Positions 46,297-56,803 of a DNA stretch of 64,000 bases are shown piece after piece. Source of the DNA: Methylorubrum suomiense (GTDB lineage Bacteria; Pseudomonadota; Alphaproteobacteria; Rhizobiales; Beijerinckiaceae); contig NZ_BPRE01000010.1 in the NCBI RefSeq assembly GCF_022179765.1, forward strand, positions 124,001 to 188,000, written 5' to 3'. The notes below the pieces were generated by a model. That model searched no databases and was not told the origin of the DNA. It saw only the letters and a program-made list of their open reading frames with translations. A program made the translations under genes and the position numbers. The number at the start of each line of letters is the position of its first letter. The first letter of the stretch is position 1.

Positions 46297-46368
46297 GCGT
46301 TGAGGATCGTTCAGTTAGGCGCCGCGCCGCCTCCGGCGAGGGGGCTACGACGGGTTTCGTGTGCCGGT

Positions 46369-47502
46369 TTAGGCCGGCATCGCGGCGATGTGGAGCGGCG
46401 CGCCGGCCTTGCCGTTGAGTTCGCCGTACTGGGGCGAGAAGGCGCCCGCCGCCGGCATCTTGATGAGGTTGCCCTGGCCGGCAAGGAGCTGCTCGTAGGC
46501 CGAGACATACTTGCGGACCATCACCTCGGCGGTGAAACGGCCCTCGAAATGGGCGCGCACGCCGGTGCGGGGCAGATCGCGTACCTTGCGGCACGCCTCG
46601 ATCGCCTCATCCATCGAGTTGACGATGTAGCCCGACACGCCGTCCTTGATGACTTCGGGGACCGAACCGTTGCCGAAGGCGATCACCGGCGTGCCGGCCG
46701 ACATCGCCTCGATCATCACGAGACCGAAGGGCTCCGGCCAATCGATCGGGAAGGCGAGCGCCAGGGCGTTGCCGAGGAAGTCCTTCTTCTGCTCCTCGTT
46801 GATCTCGCCGATATACTCCACCAGCGGATGGTGGATCATCGGCTCGATCTTCTCGTCCCAGTAATCCTGATCGGCCTTGTCGACCTTCGCGGCGATCTTC
46901 AGCGGCGTACCGGAGCGGATCGCCATCTCGATCGCGCGGTCGGGGCGTTTCTCAGGCGAGATGCGGCCGAGGAAGGCGAGGTAGCCGCCCTTGGCCTCCG
47001 GGTAGAACGGGCAGTTCTCCTTCGGCAGGCCGTGATGAATCGTGGCCAGCCAGTTCGAATTCTCCGGCATCGGCTCGCGCTGGTTGTCCGAGATCGAGAC
47101 CAGCGGCATCCCGGTGAACGTGTTGTAGACCGGCATGAAATCCGGCACGTCCAGGCGACCATGCATGGTCGTCAGACACTTGTGGTAAAGATCTTCGAAC
47201 ATCGGATACTGCAGAAGGTCGATGTGGAAGTGGATCACATCGAATTCGTGCGCGCGGCGATGGACGTGATGCAGCATCGCGAGGTGGCCCGCGGTGTGAT
47301 CGCGGTAGCCGAGAAGGCGCAGGCCCTCCGGATGACAGGCTGCAAGCTTGGCCGAAGTCTGGGAATCGCCGCTCGCGAACAGTGTCACATCGTGTCCCTG
47401 ACGGACCAGCTCTTCCGTGATCCACGAAACGACGCGCTCGGTGCCGCCATAGAACTTCGGGGGAACAGCTTCCGCGAGAGGAGCAACCTGGGCAATGCGC
47501 AC
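46369..47502 (-). CDS. GT4-family glycosyltransferase
   Basis: 377 residues. The GT-B fold shows RIAQVAPLAEAVPPKFYGGTERVV at the start (glycine-rich loop), LAFLGRISPEKRPDRAIEMA in the hinge and the donor-site motif PEPFGLVMIEAMSAGTPVIAFGNGSVPEVI (ExFGxxxxE type, about 255-285). It transfers sugar from a nucleotide donor, probably with retention. Paired with the downstream debranching enzyme it may act in alpha-glucan metabolism, though the acceptor is unknown. The start ATG matches the family. Confidence 0.85.
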   Translation of the reverse strand: MRIAQVAPLAEAVPPKFYGGTERVVSWITEELVRQGHDVTLFASGDSQTSAKLAACHPEGLRLLGYRDHTAGHLAMLHHVHRRAHEFDVIHFHIDLLQYPMFEDLYHKCLTTMHGRLDVPDFMPVYNTFTGMPLVSISDNQREPMPENSNWLATIHHGLPKENCPFYPEAKGGYLAFLGRISPEKRPDRAIEMAIRSGTPLKIAAKVDKADQDYWDEKIEPMIHHPLVEYIGEINEEQKKDFLGNALALAFPIDWPEPFGLVMIEAMSAGTPVIAFGNGSVPEVIKDGVSGYIVNSMDEAIEACRKVRDLPRTGVRAHFEGRFTAEVMVRKYVSAYEQLLAGQGNLIKMPAAGAFSPQYGELNGKAGAPLHIAAMPA

Positions 47503-47745
47503 GAAGACGTCTCCTGTGACCGAATAAGGATGTTGGAGAGACTATTGAACGACGCGGTCTGAGCGGGACATGAACGAAACCGACGGCCAAGGTTTATGGT
47601 TCCGCACCGCCCCTGGCGCGATGGGGAATCTTTGCAAGCCCACCGAATGCAGGCTTTCCACAGGATGGGCGCAACGCAGGTTTGCTGCTGCGCTTGCCTG
47701 ACGAGCAGGGCGATGACCCGCTTCGGGCGCGCCGCACGGTTGCCG

Positions 47746-47778
47746 TTGACGCGTAGTTGTTGTACGTAACACGTACAA
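47746..47778 (+). promoter_or_regulatory. higBA promoter with palindromic operator
   Basis: TTGACG (47746-47751) resembles a -35 element. TTGTACGT (47760-47767) and ACGTACAA (47771-47778) are a perfect palindrome with a 3-base centre, 11 bases before the higB ATG. Autorepression by HigA through such a site is the usual arrangement. Confidence 0.6.
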
Positions 47779-47788
47779 AGACGGCTCC

Positions 47789-48070
47789 ATGATTCTCAGC
47801 TATCGCGACAAGGATACCGAAGCGCTGGATGTGCACGGCGTGTGCCATCGCCGCTGGCGAGTCTTTCAGGCCGCCGCCGAGCGCAAGCTCGACATGCTGA
47901 ATGCTGCCTTCACCGTGAGCGACCTGCGCAGCCCGCCCGGCAACCGCCTGGAAAAGTTGTCAGGTGACCGTGAGGGTCAGTGGAGCATTCGTATCAACGA
48001 TCAGTGGCGCATCTGTTTCCGCTGGGACGGTGCGGGCCCGGAGGATGTCGAGATCGTCGATTATCATTGA
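47789..48070 (+). CDS. higB: HigB-family (RelE/ParE fold) mRNA interferase toxin
   Basis: 93 residues. DLRSPPGNRLEKLSGDREGQWSIRINDQWRICFRW and EIVDYH (split here by function) are diagnostic of HigB/RelE toxins that cut mRNA in the ribosome. Arg and Lys residues of the active site are present. The antitoxin gene follows 13 bases downstream, toxin first as in higBA. Both frames are intact, unlike the HicA-like toxin at 14337. Confidence 0.88.
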   Translation: MILSYRDKDTEALDVHGVCHRRWRVFQAAAERKLDMLNAAFTVSDLRSPPGNRLEKLSGDREGQWSIRINDQWRICFRWDGAGPEDVEIVDYH

Positions 48071-48083
48071 AGGAAATCGGAGC

Positions 48084-48368
48084 ATGGCTCGAATCCGAAC
48101 GCATCCGGGTGAAATACTCCTCGAAGAATACTTGCATCCTTTGGGGTTAAGCGCCAACGCGCTCGCCCAGGTGATCGAGGTTCCGACAAACCGCATCAGC
48201 GAACTCGTTCGCGGTCGCCGCGGCATGAGTGCCGATACGGCCTGTCGGCTCGGGCGGTTCTTCGGAACGAGCCCGGAATTCTGGATGAACCTCCAGACGG
48301 CGCACGATCTTTCGAAGGCGTTGGCCGAGCACGACTATTCCGGCCTACGTACCCTCGAAAGCGCGTGA
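48084..48368 (+). CDS. higA: HigA-family antitoxin
   Basis: 94 residues. RIRTHPGEILLEEYLHPLGLS and an HTH (NALAQVIEVPTNRISELVRGRRG) followed by LGRFFGTSPEFWMNLQ are typical of HigA. It neutralises HigB and represses the operon through the HTH. A GAAGG / GGAG ribosome site precedes ATG 48084. Length and motifs match the family exactly. Confidence 0.9.
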   Translation: MARIRTHPGEILLEEYLHPLGLSANALAQVIEVPTNRISELVRGRRGMSADTACRLGRFFGTSPEFWMNLQTAHDLSKALAEHDYSGLRTLESA

Positions 48369-48393
48369 CGGCGCAGTCCTGCGCGGCGGTCGA

Positions 48394-48422
48394 TTGAAAC
48401 CCGCGGATGTTTCTGCCATAAG
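48394..48422 (+). promoter_or_regulatory. Candidate promoter of rpmI-rplT
   Basis: TTGAAA (48394-48399) and CATAAG (48417-48422) are separated by 17 bases, about 120 bases before rpmI. The leader between could hold the L20 control site, but none was identified. Confidence 0.4.
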
Positions 48423-48541
48423 CCGCCCGCGTCGAACCGCCCGGCCGATAGGGCTGCCGTGGCGGTTCCCGTTGCTCCAGTAGCATCACAGCGCAAGGCA
48501 CCGGCTCTCCGGCCGGCCCGCCGTTGCGTCAGGAGAGCCAA

Positions 48542-48745
48542 ATGCCCAAGCTGAAGACCAAGTCGGGCGCCAAGAAGCGCTTCAAGATCACCGGCACCGG
48601 CAAGGTGATGTACGCCCAGGCCGGCAAGCGCCACGGGATGATCAAGCGGACCACGAAGCAGATCCGCAACCTGCGCGGCACCACGACCCTGTTCGAGGGC
48701 GATGCCGCCAACGTGAAGAAGTATTTTCTGCCGAACCAGCGCTGA
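48542..48745 (+). CDS. rpmI: 50S ribosomal protein L35
   Basis: 67 residues, starting [20 protein letters not shown] and very basic throughout, an exact L35 pattern. CAGGAGAGCC precedes ATG 48542. It is followed by rplT, the standard rpmI-rplT pair; infC is not in this window. Confidence 0.97.
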   Translation: MPKLKTKSGAKKRFKITGTGKVMYAQAGKRHGMIKRTTKQIRNLRGTTTLFEGDAANVKKYFLPNQR

Positions 48746-48794
48746 TACTTCGTCCCAAGCGAACCTGCTTTTCTAAAATCCGAGGAGATCTCCC

Positions 48795-49160
48795 ATGGCC
48801 CGCGTCAAGCGCGGCGTGACCAGTCACGCGAAGCACAAGAAAGTTCTGAAGGCCGCCAAGGGCTATTACGGCCGGCGCAAGAATACGATCCGCATCGCCA
48901 AGCAGGCGGTGGAGAAGGGTCTGCAGTACGCCTACCGCGACCGGAAGAACAAGAAGCGCACCTTCCGCGCCCTCTGGATCCAGCGTCTTAACGCGGCGGT
49001 CCGCGAGCATGGCCTGACCTATTCCCGCTTCATCGACGGGCTGGCGAAGTCGGGCATCGAGGTGGACCGCAAGGCCCTCTCCGAACTCGCCATCCACGAG
49101 CCGGCGAGCTTCGCCGCCGTCGTCGAGAAGGCGAAGTCGGCCCTGCCCAAGGCCGCCTGA
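48795..49160 (+). CDS. rplT: 50S ribosomal protein L20
   Basis: 121 residues. [26 protein letters not shown] and [20 protein letters not shown] are the L20 signatures. It binds 23S rRNA early in assembly and often represses its own operon. GGAGAT lies before ATG 48795. A strong terminator follows the gene. Confidence 0.97.
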   Translation: MARVKRGVTSHAKHKKVLKAAKGYYGRRKNTIRIAKQAVEKGLQYAYRDRKNKKRTFRALWIQRLNAAVREHGLTYSRFIDGLAKSGIEVDRKALSELAIHEPASFAAVVEKAKSALPKAA

Positions 49161-49198
49161 TCCGCGTACCGCCCCCGGGCGGAGCGCGACCCTTCATC

Positions 49199-49232
49199 AA
49201 GGCGCGGCGCTTCATCGAGCGCCGCGCCTTTT
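49199..49232 (+). terminator. Intrinsic terminator after rplT
   Basis: GGCGCGGCGCT (49201-49211) pairs perfectly with AGCGCCGCGCC (49218-49228), followed by TTTT (49229-49232). It separates rpmI-rplT from pheST. Confidence 0.88.
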
Positions 49233-49370
49233 CGTTTCCGGACGGGCCCGGCCCGTTCTGCCCGCCCGGGGCCTCCTCGCGATTTGCACGGATGCGAACG
49301 TTTGCGCGCTTGCAGGACGGCAAACGACGCGCGCAAAAGGCAGCCCGCGACGACCGGCTAAGGACAGACC

Positions 49371-50450
49371 ATGGATCTCGACGCTCTCGAACGCGACCTC
49401 CTCGGCCAGGTCGAGCAGGCCGGTGACGAGGCCGCCCTCGAAACCCTGCGCGTCGCCGCCCTCGGGAAGAAGGGCAGCGTGTCCGAGCTTCTGAAGACGC
49501 TGGGCGCGATGACGCCGGAGGAGCGCAAGGAGCGCGGTCCCCTCATCAACGGTCTGCGCGACCGGGTGCAGGGCGCGATCCTGGCCAAGCGCGAGGCTCT
49601 GGTCGAGGCCGCCCTCGACACGCGGCTGGCCGCCGAGCGCATCGACGTGACGCTGCCCCTGCGCGAGGCGCCGGAGATCCGCGGTCGCATCCACCCGATC
49701 AGCCAAGTGATCGAGGAGATCACCGCGATCTTCGCCGATCTCGGTTTCTCCGTGGCGGAAGGTCCCGATATCGAGACCGACGAGTTGAACTTCACCGCGC
49801 TCAACTTCCCCGAGGGCCATCCGGCCCGCGAGATGCACGACACGTTCTTCCTGGCGCCCGATCATCTGGGACGGCGCAAGCTTCTACGCACCCACACCTC
49901 GCCGGTGCAGGTACGGACCATGCGGGCCAAGCAGCCGCCGATCCGCGTGATCATGCCCGGCCGGACCTATCGGCACGATTCCGATCAGACCCACACGCCG
50001 ATGTTCCACCAGGTCGAAGGGCTGGTCATCGACCGCTCGGCCAACATCGCCAACCTGAAATGGGTGCTGGAATCGTTCTGCCGTGCCTTCTTCGAGGTCG
50101 ACAGCGTGACGATGCGCTTCCGGCCCTCGTTCTTCCCCTTCACCGAGCCCTCGGCGGAAGTCGACATCCAGTGCTCGCGCAAGGGCGGTGAGCTGCGCTT
50201 CGGCGAGGGCACCGACTGGCTGGAAGTGCTGGGCTGCGGGATGGTGCATCCCAACGTGCTGCGGAACGGCGGCCTCGACCCGGATCAGGTCCAGGGATTC
50301 GCCTTCGGCATGGGCATCGACCGCCTCGCCATGCTCAAATACGGCATGCCGGACCTGCGCCCGTTCTTCGAGGCGGATGTGCGCTGGCTCGACCATTACG
50401 GCTTCCGGCCGATCGACGTGCCGAGCCTGGTCGGCGGGCTGACGGCCTGA
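49371..50450 (+). CDS. pheS: Phenylalanine-tRNA ligase alpha subunit
   Basis: 359 residues. A coiled-coil N-terminal arm precedes the class II catalytic core with [10 protein letters not shown] (motif 2 region), [21 protein letters not shown] and [14 protein letters not shown] (motif 3). It charges tRNA-Phe as an alpha2-beta2 enzyme with PheT, whose gene follows after 63 bases. Start ATG 49371 gives normal length. Confidence 0.97.
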   Translation: MDLDALERDLLGQVEQAGDEAALETLRVAALGKKGSVSELLKTLGAMTPEERKERGPLINGLRDRVQGAILAKREALVEAALDTRLAAERIDVTLPLREAPEIRGRIHPISQVIEEITAIFADLGFSVAEGPDIETDELNFTALNFPEGHPAREMHDTFFLAPDHLGRRKLLRTHTSPVQVRTMRAKQPPIRVIMPGRTYRHDSDQTHTPMFHQVEGLVIDRSANIANLKWVLESFCRAFFEVDSVTMRFRPSFFPFTEPSAEVDIQCSRKGGELRFGEGTDWLEVLGCGMVHPNVLRNGGLDPDQVQGFAFGMGIDRLAMLKYGMPDLRPFFEADVRWLDHYGFRPIDVPSLVGGLTA

Positions 50451-50513
50451 CCCTGTCGCAACGATTGTGGATTCCGGCTCGGTTCGCCCCGGCGGCCGCG
50501 AGGATGTTCTGAG

Positions 50514-52937
50514 ATGAAATTCACCCTCTCCTGGCTCAAGGACCACCTCGACACCGAGGCTTCGCTCGACGCGATCAGCGAGACGCTCACGCGGATCGGG
50601 CTGGAGGTCGAGGGGATCGAGGACAAGGCCGCCGCCCTCAGGCCCTACGTGATCGCGCGGGTGATCTCCGCCGAGCAGCACCCCAACGCCGATCGCCTGC
50701 GCGTTTGCCAGGTCGATGCGGGCGACGGGCAGCCGCTGCAGGTGGTGTGCGGGGCGCCGAACGCGCGCACCGGTATGCTCTCGGTCTTCGCGCCTCCCGG
50801 CACCTACGTTCCCGGCAAGGACATCACGCTCTCGGTCGGCACGATCCGCGGCGTCGAGAGCCGCGGCATGCTCTGCTCAGGGGCGGAGCTTGGCCTCAGC
50901 GAGGATCACGACGGCATCCTGGATCTGCCGGCGGACGCGCCGGTGGGTACGCCCTACGCCGTCTGGGCCGGGCTCGACGACCCGGTCATCGAGATCAACC
51001 TCACGCCGAACCGCGCCGATTGCGCCTCGATCCACGGCATCGCCCGCGATCTCGCCGCCACCGGCATCGGCACCCTGAAACGCGAGCCGCTGCCGCCGGT
51101 GCGGGGGGAGGGCCCGTGCCCGACCCAGGTTTCGCTCGCCTTCGACGCCCATGACAAGGGTTTGTGCCCGCTGTTCGGCTTGCGCCTCGTGCGCGGGGTC
51201 AAGAACGGTCCCTCGCCCGAATGGATGCAGAAGCGGTTGCGTGCCATCGGCCTGCGCCCGATCAACGCGCTCGTCGACATCACCAATTACCTCACCTTCG
51301 ATCGCGGCCGGCCCCTGCACGTGTTCGACGCGAACAAGGTCGCGGGCGGCCTCGTGGTGCGCCGGGCCGAGGAGGGCGAGAGCCTCGTGGCTCTGGACGG
51401 CAAGACGTACCGCCTCGACGGCGACGTGATCGTCATCGCGGACGCGAACGGGGTCGAGTCGATCGGCGGCATCATGGGCGGTCAGGCCTCGGGCTGCGAC
51501 GAGAACACCACCGACGTGCTCATCGAATCGGCCCTCTGGGACCCGCGCGCCATCGCCCGCACCGGCCGGCGCCTCGGCATCGTCACCGATGCCCGCTACC
51601 GCTTCGAGCGCGGCGTCGATCCGGCCTTCACCCTTCCGGGGCTCGATCTCGCCACCCGCCTCGTCCTCGACCTCTGCGGCGGGACGCCGAGCCAGGCGAA
51701 TGTCGTGGGCGATGTGCCCGAGCTCACCCACGTCATCGATTTCCCCTGGACCGAGGTGCGGCGCCTCGCCGGCATCGAGCTGTCGCGGGCGGAGATGAAG
51801 GTCACGCTCGAAGCGCTCGGCTTCCACATCGCCGGCTCCGGTGACCGCGTGAAGGTGCTGCCGCCGTCCTGGCGGGCCGATGTCGAGGGCAAGGCCGATC
51901 TCGTCGAGGAGATCGTCCGGATCGCCGGGCTCGACCGAATCGAGCCGAAGCCGCTCGCCCGCGTCGAGACGGTGGCGAACGAGCCGATGCTGACGGTGCT
52001 GCAGCGGCGCACGCGCCTCGCCCGCCGGGCACTGGCCGGCCGGGGGCTGATGGAGGCGGTGACCTACTCCTTCATTGCCGCCGAGGATGCGCGGCTGTTC
52101 GGCGGTGGCGGGGCCGATCTGGCCCTGGCCAACCCGATCGCCGCCGACCTGTCCGACATGCGCCCGAGCCTCGTTCCGGGTCTGCTGCGCGCCGCGCAGC
52201 GCAATGCCGACCGGGGCTTCCCGGACGTGGCCCTGTTCGAGGTCGGTCAATGCTTCGCCAGCGACGAGCCGGAGGGGCAGAGCGTGCGCGCCGCCGGCAT
52301 CCGCCGCGGCACCGCCCGTCACGGCGGGGCCGGACGTCACTGGTCCGGCGCCGCCGCGCCGGTCGACGTGTTCGAGGCCAAAGCCGATGCCCTCGCCCTC
52401 CTCGGCGCACTGGGCGTGCCGACCGGCGGCCTCCAGGTCGTGGCCGGCGGACCCGCGTGGCTGCATCCCGGCCGCTCCGGTACATTGCAGTTCGGGCCCA
52501 AGACCGTCGTCGGCCATTTCGGTGAACTGCACCCGCGGCTTCTCAAGGCGATGGACCTCAAGGGCGCGCAGGTCGGCTTCGAGATCGTCCTCGACGCCCT
52601 GCCGCTGCCGCGCCATCGTCCGACGAAGGCCAAACCCGCCCTGGCGCTCTCCGGCCTGCAGGCGATCTCCCGCAACTTCGCCTTCGTGGTGGCGCGCGAG
52701 GTGACGGCTGCGGATATCCTGAAGGCCGCCCAGGGCGCCGATCGCAAATTGATCGCCGGCATCGACGTGTTCGACCTGTACGAGGGCGTCGGCATTCCGG
52801 ACGGATCGAAGTCGGTCGCCGTCGCGGTTCGTCTTCAGCCTTCGGAACGGACCCTGACCGATGCGGAGATCGAGGCGGTCAGCGCCAAGATCGTCGCCGA
52901 GGTGGCCAAGAAGACCGGCGCGACGTTGCGCGCCTGA
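50514..52937 (+). CDS. pheT: Phenylalanine-tRNA ligase beta subunit
   Basis: 807 residues, the usual length. Domains in order: tRNA-binding OB fold ([20 protein letters not shown], about 42-150), B3/B4 editing domain ([21 protein letters not shown], about 250), B5 and the catalytic-like core, and the C-terminal ferredoxin-fold anticodon-binding domain ([17 protein letters not shown]). TGAGATG precedes the start. It completes the PheRS pair and is followed by the SEC-C gene after 15 bases. Confidence 0.97.
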   Translation: MKFTLSWLKDHLDTEASLDAISETLTRIGLEVEGIEDKAAALRPYVIARVISAEQHPNADRLRVCQVDAGDGQPLQVVCGAPNARTGMLSVFAPPGTYVPGKDITLSVGTIRGVESRGMLCSGAELGLSEDHDGILDLPADAPVGTPYAVWAGLDDPVIEINLTPNRADCASIHGIARDLAATGIGTLKREPLPPVRGEGPCPTQVSLAFDAHDKGLCPLFGLRLVRGVKNGPSPEWMQKRLRAIGLRPINALVDITNYLTFDRGRPLHVFDANKVAGGLVVRRAEEGESLVALDGKTYRLDGDVIVIADANGVESIGGIMGGQASGCDENTTDVLIESALWDPRAIARTGRRLGIVTDARYRFERGVDPAFTLPGLDLATRLVLDLCGGTPSQANVVGDVPELTHVIDFPWTEVRRLAGIELSRAEMKVTLEALGFHIAGSGDRVKVLPPSWRADVEGKADLVEEIVRIAGLDRIEPKPLARVETVANEPMLTVLQRRTRLARRALAGRGLMEAVTYSFIAAEDARLFGGGGADLALANPIAADLSDMRPSLVPGLLRAAQRNADRGFPDVALFEVGQCFASDEPEGQSVRAAGIRRGTARHGGAGRHWSGAAAPVDVFEAKADALALLGALGVPTGGLQVVAGGPAWLHPGRSGTLQFGPKTVVGHFGELHPRLLKAMDLKGAQVGFEIVLDALPLPRHRPTKAKPALALSGLQAISRNFAFVVAREVTAADILKAAQGADRKLIAGIDVFDLYEGVGIPDGSKSVAVAVRLQPSERTLTDAEIEAVSAKIVAEVAKKTGATLRA

Positions 52938-52952
52938 TCGGGAGGGGCGGCC

Positions 52953-53840
52953 ATGGATGCGGATCTCGTCGCGGTCCTCACCGAGGAAGATCACCTCCCG
53001 ACCGAGGCCCTGAGGCGGGCGGTCGCCGATCCTGAAGCGATCGCCGAGCCGGTGCTCGCGCTTCTGGCCCGGGCGGAGGACGATGCCGACGCGATCGAGG
53101 ACGAGGAGGCCAACCTCCTGTTCTGGGGGCTCCACGCCCTGGCCGCTTCCCGCGACACCCGCATCTTCCCGCCGCTGATGCGGCTGCTGCGGCAGGACGG
53201 CGAGGCGGTCGAGGGGCTGCTCGGAGACGCCATCACCGCGACCCTGCCGAAGGTGATCGCCTCGACCTACGACGGGGATCTCACTGCCCTTGTCCGATTG
53301 GGTCTCGACAGCAGCGGCGACGCGTTCGTGCGCGGTTCGGTCCTGACCGCGCTGAGCTTCCTGACGCGTCAGGGACGGATTCCTCTGGAGGAAGCCCGCA
53401 CCCTCTTGATGCGCTTCGACGAGGCGCGGGCCGATATCGAGGGGGGATCGGTCTGGAGCGCTTGGGAGGAGGCGATCGCCTATCTCGGGCTGACCGACCT
53501 CGCGCCACGGGTCGAGGCAGCGCGGCGCGACGGCCGCATCACGGACGAGTTCAGCGATCTCGCGTGGTTCCGGAAGGCGCTGCGGCAGGCCTCCGCCGAG
53601 CCGCCGGATCTGAGCCTCTTCGACACGCGCCAATACGGCTATCTCGACGATCCGGTCGAGGCCCTCGACTGGACCTCGGAAACCTACGGCCAGCCGGTCA
53701 AGAACCCCTTCAAGGATGTCGGCCGCAACGATCCCTGTCCCTGCGGCTCGGGCAAGAAGTACAAGAAATGCTGTCTCAGCGCCCTTGAGGCGAAGGGGGA
53801 GACGCGTCCGGGTCCCTCACGGCTGCCGGGCCTGTCCTGA
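52953..53840 (+). CDS. DUF1186 protein with C-terminal SEC-C zinc motif
   Basis: 295 residues. A helical repeat-like region (about 20-230, with [20 protein letters not shown] and [20 protein letters not shown]) matches DUF1186; the C-terminus has [18 protein letters not shown], the SEC-C zinc-binding motif of SecA and related proteins. GGAGGGGCGGCC precedes ATG 52953. It probably interacts with SecB-like or other partners through the zinc motif; the role is unknown. Its last 65 bases overlap the convergent HesA/MoeB-like gene. Confidence 0.82.
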   Translation: MDADLVAVLTEEDHLPTEALRRAVADPEAIAEPVLALLARAEDDADAIEDEEANLLFWGLHALAASRDTRIFPPLMRLLRQDGEAVEGLLGDAITATLPKVIASTYDGDLTALVRLGLDSSGDAFVRGSVLTALSFLTRQGRIPLEEARTLLMRFDEARADIEGGSVWSAWEEAIAYLGLTDLAPRVEAARRDGRITDEFSDLAWFRKALRQASAEPPDLSLFDTRQYGYLDDPVEALDWTSETYGQPVKNPFKDVGRNDPCPCGSGKKYKKCCLSALEAKGETRPGPSRLPGLS

Positions 53841-54606
53841 CGCCGTTGAGCGGGTTGTCCGGATCCCAGGCATAGCTCAACGTCTCGAACCGCATCGAGC
53901 GGGCATCGACCATCAGCAGACGCCCGACGAGGGGCTCCCCGAAGCCCGCCGCCGCCCGGATCACCTCCATCGCCATGAGCGAGCCCATCACACCGGCCAA
54001 GGCGCCGAGAACCCCGGCTTCGGCGCAGGGGGCGACCGTGCCGGGCGGTGGTGGATTCGGGAACAGGCAGCGATAGGTCGGGTGCCGCTCGCCCTCCGGG
54101 CTCGTCTCATGGGCGCGGATCGTGGTGAGCGAGCCGTCGAACGCCCCGAGCGCCGCCGTCACGAGAGGTTTCCCGGCGTGGAAGCAGGCGTCCGAGACGG
54201 CGTAGCGGGTGGCGAAATTGTCGGAGCCGTCGGCGACGAGGTCGTAGTCCGTCATCAGGCCGACGGCGTTCTCGGGCGTGATCCGGACCGGATGGGCAAC
54301 CACGCGGACATGGGGGTTCAGGCGGGCGACCGCCTCCGCCGCGCTCTCCACCTTGAGCCGTCCCACGTCGGGCGTGCCATGGATGACCTGACGCTGCAGA
54401 TTGGACAGCGAGACCGCGTCGTCGTCGACGATGCCAATCGTGCCGATGCCGGCGGCGGCGAGATACTGGATCAACGGGGCACCGAGCCCGCCCGCGCCGA
54501 TCACCAGGACGCGAGCCGCCTTCAGCCGGGCCTGACCGGGCCCGCCGACCTCCCGCAGGACGATATGGCGGGCATAGCGTTCGATTTCGTCCGACGAGAG
54601 TGCCAT
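53776..54606 (-). CDS. HesA/MoeB/ThiF-family E1-like adenylyltransferase
   Basis: About 276 residues. [41 protein letters not shown] (nucleotide loop), [19 protein letters not shown] and [20 protein letters not shown] follow the ThiF/MoeB adenylation domain that activates ubiquitin-like sulphur carriers (MoaD, ThiS). E. coli MoeB holds zinc with two CxxC pairs; here only one Cys remains at the first site ([12 protein letters not shown]) and the second pair is missing. MoeB or ThiF cannot be chosen. ATG 54606 is used; 54615 is an alternative. Confidence 0.78.
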   Translation of the reverse strand: MALSSDEIERYARHIVLREVGGPGQARLKAARVLVIGAGGLGAPLIQYLAAAGIGTIGIVDDDAVSLSNLQRQVIHGTPDVGRLKVESAAEAVARLNPHVRVVAHPVRITPENAVGLMTDYDLVADGSDNFATRYAVSDACFHAGKPLVTAALGAFDGSLTTIRAHETSPEGERHPTYRCLFPNPPPPGTVAPCAEAGVLGALAGVMGSLMAMEVIRAAAGFGEPLVGRLLMVDARSMRFETLSYAWDPDNPLNGVRTGPAAVRDPDASPPSPQGR

Positions 54607-54714
54607 GCCGGCCATGTAAGCCGGCGAGGGGCGGAGCGGAAGCGGCGGTTTTCGCGAGGCGCGGCGGCGTGCTAGCGCTGGCGGACGATGCGACGGTCGC
54701 CCTCCTCCCCAAGC

Positions 54715-54760
54715 CCCTTATCCTGAGGCTCTGCTTCGCTTCGCCCCTCAGGATGAGGGG
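54715..54760. repeat. Dispersed palindromic intergenic repeat, copy F (short)
   Basis: CCCTTATCCTGAGG and CCTCAGGATGAGGGG form perfect arms around GCTCTGCTTCGCTTCGCC. It ends about 50 bases before dapE. Confidence 0.82.
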
Positions 54761-54809
54761 GGATGGGTGGGTGGACGCGTTCGTCCGTCCCCGCGTTCAC
54801 GGTGTCGCC

Positions 54810-55973
54810 TTGTCCGAAGCCTCTCCCCTCGCCCTCGCCCAATCCCTGATCCGCTGCCCCTCGGTCACCCCGGAGGAGGGCGGTGCGCTGTCCTTCCTCG
54901 ATTGCGTGCTTGCCGAGGCAGGCTTCACGGTCGAGCGTCCGGTTTTCTCCGAGCCCGGCATGCCGGATATCGAGAATCTCTACGCCCGGATCGGCACCGA
55001 CGGTCCCGTCCTGCTGTTCGCCGGCCATACCGACGTGGTGCCGCCGGGCGAGGCGACCGCCTGGACGCACAGCCCGTTCTCCGGTGAGGTCGCCGATGGC
55101 ATCCTCTACGGGCGCGGCGCCGTCGACATGAAGGGCGGCATCGCCTGCCTGCTGGCGGCGACCCTCCGCTTCCTGGAGGCGCGGGGACCCGCGTTCGGCG
55201 GCTCCATCGCCTTCCTGATCACCGGTGACGAGGAAGGACCGGCGGTCAACGGCACCGTCAAGCTGCTGGATTGGGCGCGCGCACGCGGCGAGCGCTTCGA
55301 TCATTGCCTGTTGGGCGAGCCGACCAATCCCGAGCGCTTGGGCGACATGATCAAGATCGGCCGGCGCGGCTCGCTCACCGGGCGCATCACCGTCCATGGG
55401 CGCCAGGGTCATGTCGCCTATCCGCACCGGGCCGAGAACCCGATACCGGGTCTCTTGCGACTCGCCACCGCTCTGCTCGCCGCCCCGCTCGACGGGGGCA
55501 CCGCTCATTTCGACGCGTCGAACCTGGAATTCACGACGATCGATGTCGGAAACCCCGCGACCAACGTGATCCCGGCGACGGCGCACGCCGTGTTCAACGT
55601 GCGCTTCAACGATGACTGGACCGCCGAGACGCTCGGGACCGAGATCCGCCGTCGTCTGGATGAGGCGGCGGGCAACGCGGTCCGCTTCAGCCTCGATCTC
55701 CAGCCCTCGAACTCACCCGCCTTCCTGACCCGGCCCGACGCCTTCGTCGATCTGGTGGCCGATGCGGTCGAGGCCGAGACCGGCCGGCGCCCGGCCCTGT
55801 CGACCACCGGCGGCACCTCGGATGCCCGCTTCATCAAGGATGCCTGCCCGGTGATCGAGTTCGGCCTCGTGGGGCAGACGATGCACGCGGTCGATGAGCG
55901 GGTTGCCGTCGAGGACCTCGAACGGCTCACCGCGATCTACAGGCGCGTGCTCGAAGCTTACTTTTCCGCGTAA
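54810..55973 (+). CDS. dapE: Succinyl-diaminopimelate desuccinylase DapE
   Basis: 387 residues. [19 protein letters not shown] opens the protein; metal ligands sit in [11 protein letters not shown] (about 68), [10 protein letters not shown] (about 100), [12 protein letters not shown] (catalytic Glu) and the final [15 protein letters not shown]. It removes succinate from N-succinyl-LL-diaminopimelate in lysine and cell-wall synthesis. TTG 54810 is chosen because it gives the family N-terminus; a GTG at 54771 lies in repeat-flanking DNA. Its end overlaps convergent truA by 16 bases. Confidence 0.9.
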   Translation: MSEASPLALAQSLIRCPSVTPEEGGALSFLDCVLAEAGFTVERPVFSEPGMPDIENLYARIGTDGPVLLFAGHTDVVPPGEATAWTHSPFSGEVADGILYGRGAVDMKGGIACLLAATLRFLEARGPAFGGSIAFLITGDEEGPAVNGTVKLLDWARARGERFDHCLLGEPTNPERLGDMIKIGRRGSLTGRITVHGRQGHVAYPHRAENPIPGLLRLATALLAAPLDGGTAHFDASNLEFTTIDVGNPATNVIPATAHAVFNVRFNDDWTAETLGTEIRRRLDEAAGNAVRFSLDLQPSNSPAFLTRPDAFVDLVADAVEAETGRRPALSTTGGTSDARFIKDACPVIEFGLVGQTMHAVDERVAVEDLERLTAIYRRVLEAYFSA

Positions 55974-56716
55974 TCGACGCCGACGAAGGTCAGCCCGCCG
56001 GCCGGCGCCAGCGGGCCGCAGCGATGCTTGGCTTTCGTCGCCAGGATCTCTGCCACGTCGTCGGCGGAGAGGCGCTTGCACCCGGCCAGCATCAAGGTGC
56101 CGGTCATGGCGCGAACCTGATGATGCAGGAACGAACGGGCCGAGGTCGCGATCACGATCTCCTCGAACAGGCCCATCCGCGTGCGCGTCACGTCGAGCTG
56201 TTCCAGGGTGCGCACCGGGCTGTTGGCCTGACATTCGGCGGCGCGGAAGGCGGAGAAGTCGTGGCGGCCGAGCAGGCGCTGGGCGGCTTCCTGCATCAGG
56301 TCGGCGTCGAGGGGCCACGGCACGTGCCAGACATGGCCCCGGGTGAGCGCGGCGGGGCTGCGTCGATTGAGGATGCGGTAGCGGTAATGCCGACGGATCG
56401 CCGAGTGGCGGGCGTCGAAGTCCGGTCCGACGATCTCGGCGGAGATCACCGAAATCGGCTGCGGACGCAGATGGGCGTTCAGGGCATCGCGCACCGTATC
56501 CGTGCGCCACGCCTTCACCAGATCGAGATGAGCGACCTGATGGATCGCATGCACGCCCGCATCCGTGCGTCCGGCGCAGGTGAGGCGGACGGTTTCGCCG
56601 GAGAAGCGCGTCACGGCGTCTTCCAGGGCCGCCTGCACGGTCGGGTCTTCGGCCTGCCGCTGCCAGCCGCAGAACGGTGCGCCGTCATACTCGATGACGA
56701 GTTTATAGCGGGGCAT
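55958..56716 (-). CDS. truA: tRNA pseudouridine synthase TruA
   Basis: 252 residues. [18 protein letters not shown] at the start, catalytic Asp in [19 protein letters not shown] (about 52), then [20 protein letters not shown] and [17 protein letters not shown] are TruA motifs. It makes pseudouridine at positions 38-40 of tRNAs. It is the third gene of a def-fmt-truA run on the minus strand, the order common in alphaproteobacteria. Confidence 0.95.
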   Translation of the reverse strand: MPRYKLVIEYDGAPFCGWQRQAEDPTVQAALEDAVTRFSGETVRLTCAGRTDAGVHAIHQVAHLDLVKAWRTDTVRDALNAHLRPQPISVISAEIVGPDFDARHSAIRRHYRYRILNRRSPAALTRGHVWHVPWPLDADLMQEAAQRLLGRHDFSAFRAAECQANSPVRTLEQLDVTRTRMGLFEEIVIATSARSFLHHQVRAMTGTLMLAGCKRLSADDVAEILATKAKHRCGPLAPAGGLTFVGVDYAEK

Positions 56717-56803
56717 GTTAGGCCGTTTCCGCGTCGCGTCCGTCAACTCGGCGCGGGAGACGGTCCGCCGAGCCACGGGGCGTCATCGTAATGCGCTCGC
56801 GCT

